DNA of 64,000 nt from Cyclospora cayetanensis (Eukaryota; Apicomplexa; Conoidasida; Eucoccidiorida; Eimeriidae), in contig NW_020312061.1 in the NCBI RefSeq assembly GCF_002999335.1, positions 60,946-124,945 on the forward strand, written 5' to 3'. The notes beneath the pieces are model-generated. The model was not told the origin of the DNA and did no database searches. It saw only the letters and a program-made list of their open reading frames with translations. Below, in pieces: positions 62,817 through 64,000 of the stretch. The first letter of the stretch is position 1; each line of letters starts with the position of its first letter. Made by a program: the position numbers and the translations under genes.

Positions 62817-64000
62817 TAGAGTGAATGGAATAAGCTATAGAAAAAGCACCCAGAGCTGTCTTAGCAAAGGTCATTGTTCCATGCTTCTAGGTATGGTGTG
62901 CAGCTAAGAGGGATTGGCATGCCCCGCGTGTGGCTGTGCCCCCTGTAGAGTTTGTTCCATTGTAAACCTCTTTTAGGTTAGCCCCGAAGTCATCTGGATA
63001 GACGTTTTGCATGGGGTCTACTCTAGCCATCGCCGCAATATTAAACGGGACCTATGGCAGTGTAGGACACGCACGCACTTCGAGAAGGTAGGGAAGGCGC
63101 ATATGCTGTATACGCGACTGACGGTGGTATCTGGGCTGCAGTACACTCCGGAATTAATCGGACTACATATCCCAAAGTGAGCAAATGCATAGCGCTTTGG
63201 GTCACACAGGTGAAATTAGTGGCAAAGTGCAGTATTTGCAAAAGATCTATCGTTCACATTACCAGTATGAGCCGCTACCCATGATCGCCACGCATGACTG
63301 CTTTTGAGGCATTTACAGAATACACACTTAGACACTATCCAGGGAAAGAAAACACATTGTGCCCACCCTAAGCACTGTGTGCATCCTCCTAACGGGCCAT
63401 GTAACTCAAGCGGCTGGCAGCAGCGTGGAGTCGAGGCATGTCAGTCGCTCTGCTGCATTGTGCTATCTTACCAGTGGAATTGTATCTTGTCATGTCTAGA
63501 GAGCGTGCATCTGGGCTGACTGTATTTATATTGGAAGCTTCCTAACCCGCAACGATTGGTATCCTTCAGCACGCAGCTACTACCTACGTCTCGATAAATC
63601 CAAAGACCTGATACTCCATTGATACGCTGTATTATTGCATTTATTATTGTAATAATCAAGATATCCTTGACAATCACACATAAAGCATACATCGATAAGG
63701 CGAAAAACGCACTTACACGCAGCGCGACCTAGTCCAACTGGCTCGTTTTCTCCAGCGTCGGCCATGCATTCGCATGCACTAGCTGACTGCTCTCTCAATT
63801 ATTCCTCCGAAAAAGGTAGTAGCTGATCCTAGACCACTAAATCCAAGCCCGGATCAGAGAAGCGCTTCTCCATGTAGACCAAGGATGCGAAAGAACAGTG
63901 GAACACGAGTGTACTGCTTTTTACAGACCCACTCAGCACAAGGCAAAAGCTCAAGCGAAGCAATTAAACTTCTTAAAGCACAGAGTCGCAAGCACTACAT
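62817..64000. other. No gene recognised
   Basis: This is 3' flank of the tandem PH gene. Open frames of up to about 75 codons on both strands lack motifs or splice support. Confidence 0.45.

Overview
The window looks like nuclear DNA of a coccidian apicomplexan, most likely Eimeria or a close relative. I base this on genes cut into many short exons with GT-AG introns, very frequent AGC/CAG triplet runs that become poly-Gln, poly-Ala or poly-Ser, dinucleotide microsatellites, and decayed Ty3/gypsy retroelements between gene islands. There is no operon structure and no bacterial or plasmid feature. The species call is inference; no database was searched. Exon models were built by hand from homology, splice consensus and codon phase.

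Layout. 0.6-3.5 kb (-): spliced gene of unknown function, hydrophobic near its N-terminus. 3.5-12.1 kb: gene-poor, holding a decayed Ty3/gypsy pol on the minus strand (RT, RNase H and integrase, about 8.7 to 6.1 kb). 12.2-15.6 kb (+): dolichol-phosphate mannosyltransferase (DPM1) in 11 exons. 16.2-16.5 kb (-): a divergent LC8-type dynein light chain. 17.9-19.1 kb (+): an intronless OTU1/YOD1-type deubiquitinase with a C-terminal C2H2 finger. 19.9-25.1 kb (-): a large leucine-rich-repeat plus Gln-rich coiled-coil protein. 27.4-29.8 kb (+): a second decayed Ty3/gypsy pol. 32.0-41.2 kb (+): a very long M16A (insulinase-family) protein whose zinc-binding HxxEH site is gone. 42.6-43.9 kb (-): a third Ty3/gypsy remnant related to the first. 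46.6-48.6 kb (+): a low-complexity open frame. 50.0-50.3 kb: three tandem 88-bp units. 51.3-54.5 kb (+): a nine-exon coiled-coil protein. 55.1-62.8 kb (+): a 24-exon protein made of about six PH-like domains, with a tRNA-Arg(CCG) gene inside one intron on the same strand.

The genes do not form one pathway. DPM1 makes the mannose donor for GPI anchors and glycans at the ER, and OTU1-type enzymes serve Cdc48/p97-dependent ER quality control. The LC8 chain, the LRR/coiled-coil protein, the nine-exon coiled-coil protein and the multi-PH protein all suggest cytoskeleton or scaffold roles. The two most unusual items are the tandem PH protein with its nested tRNA and the apparently non-catalytic M16 protein.
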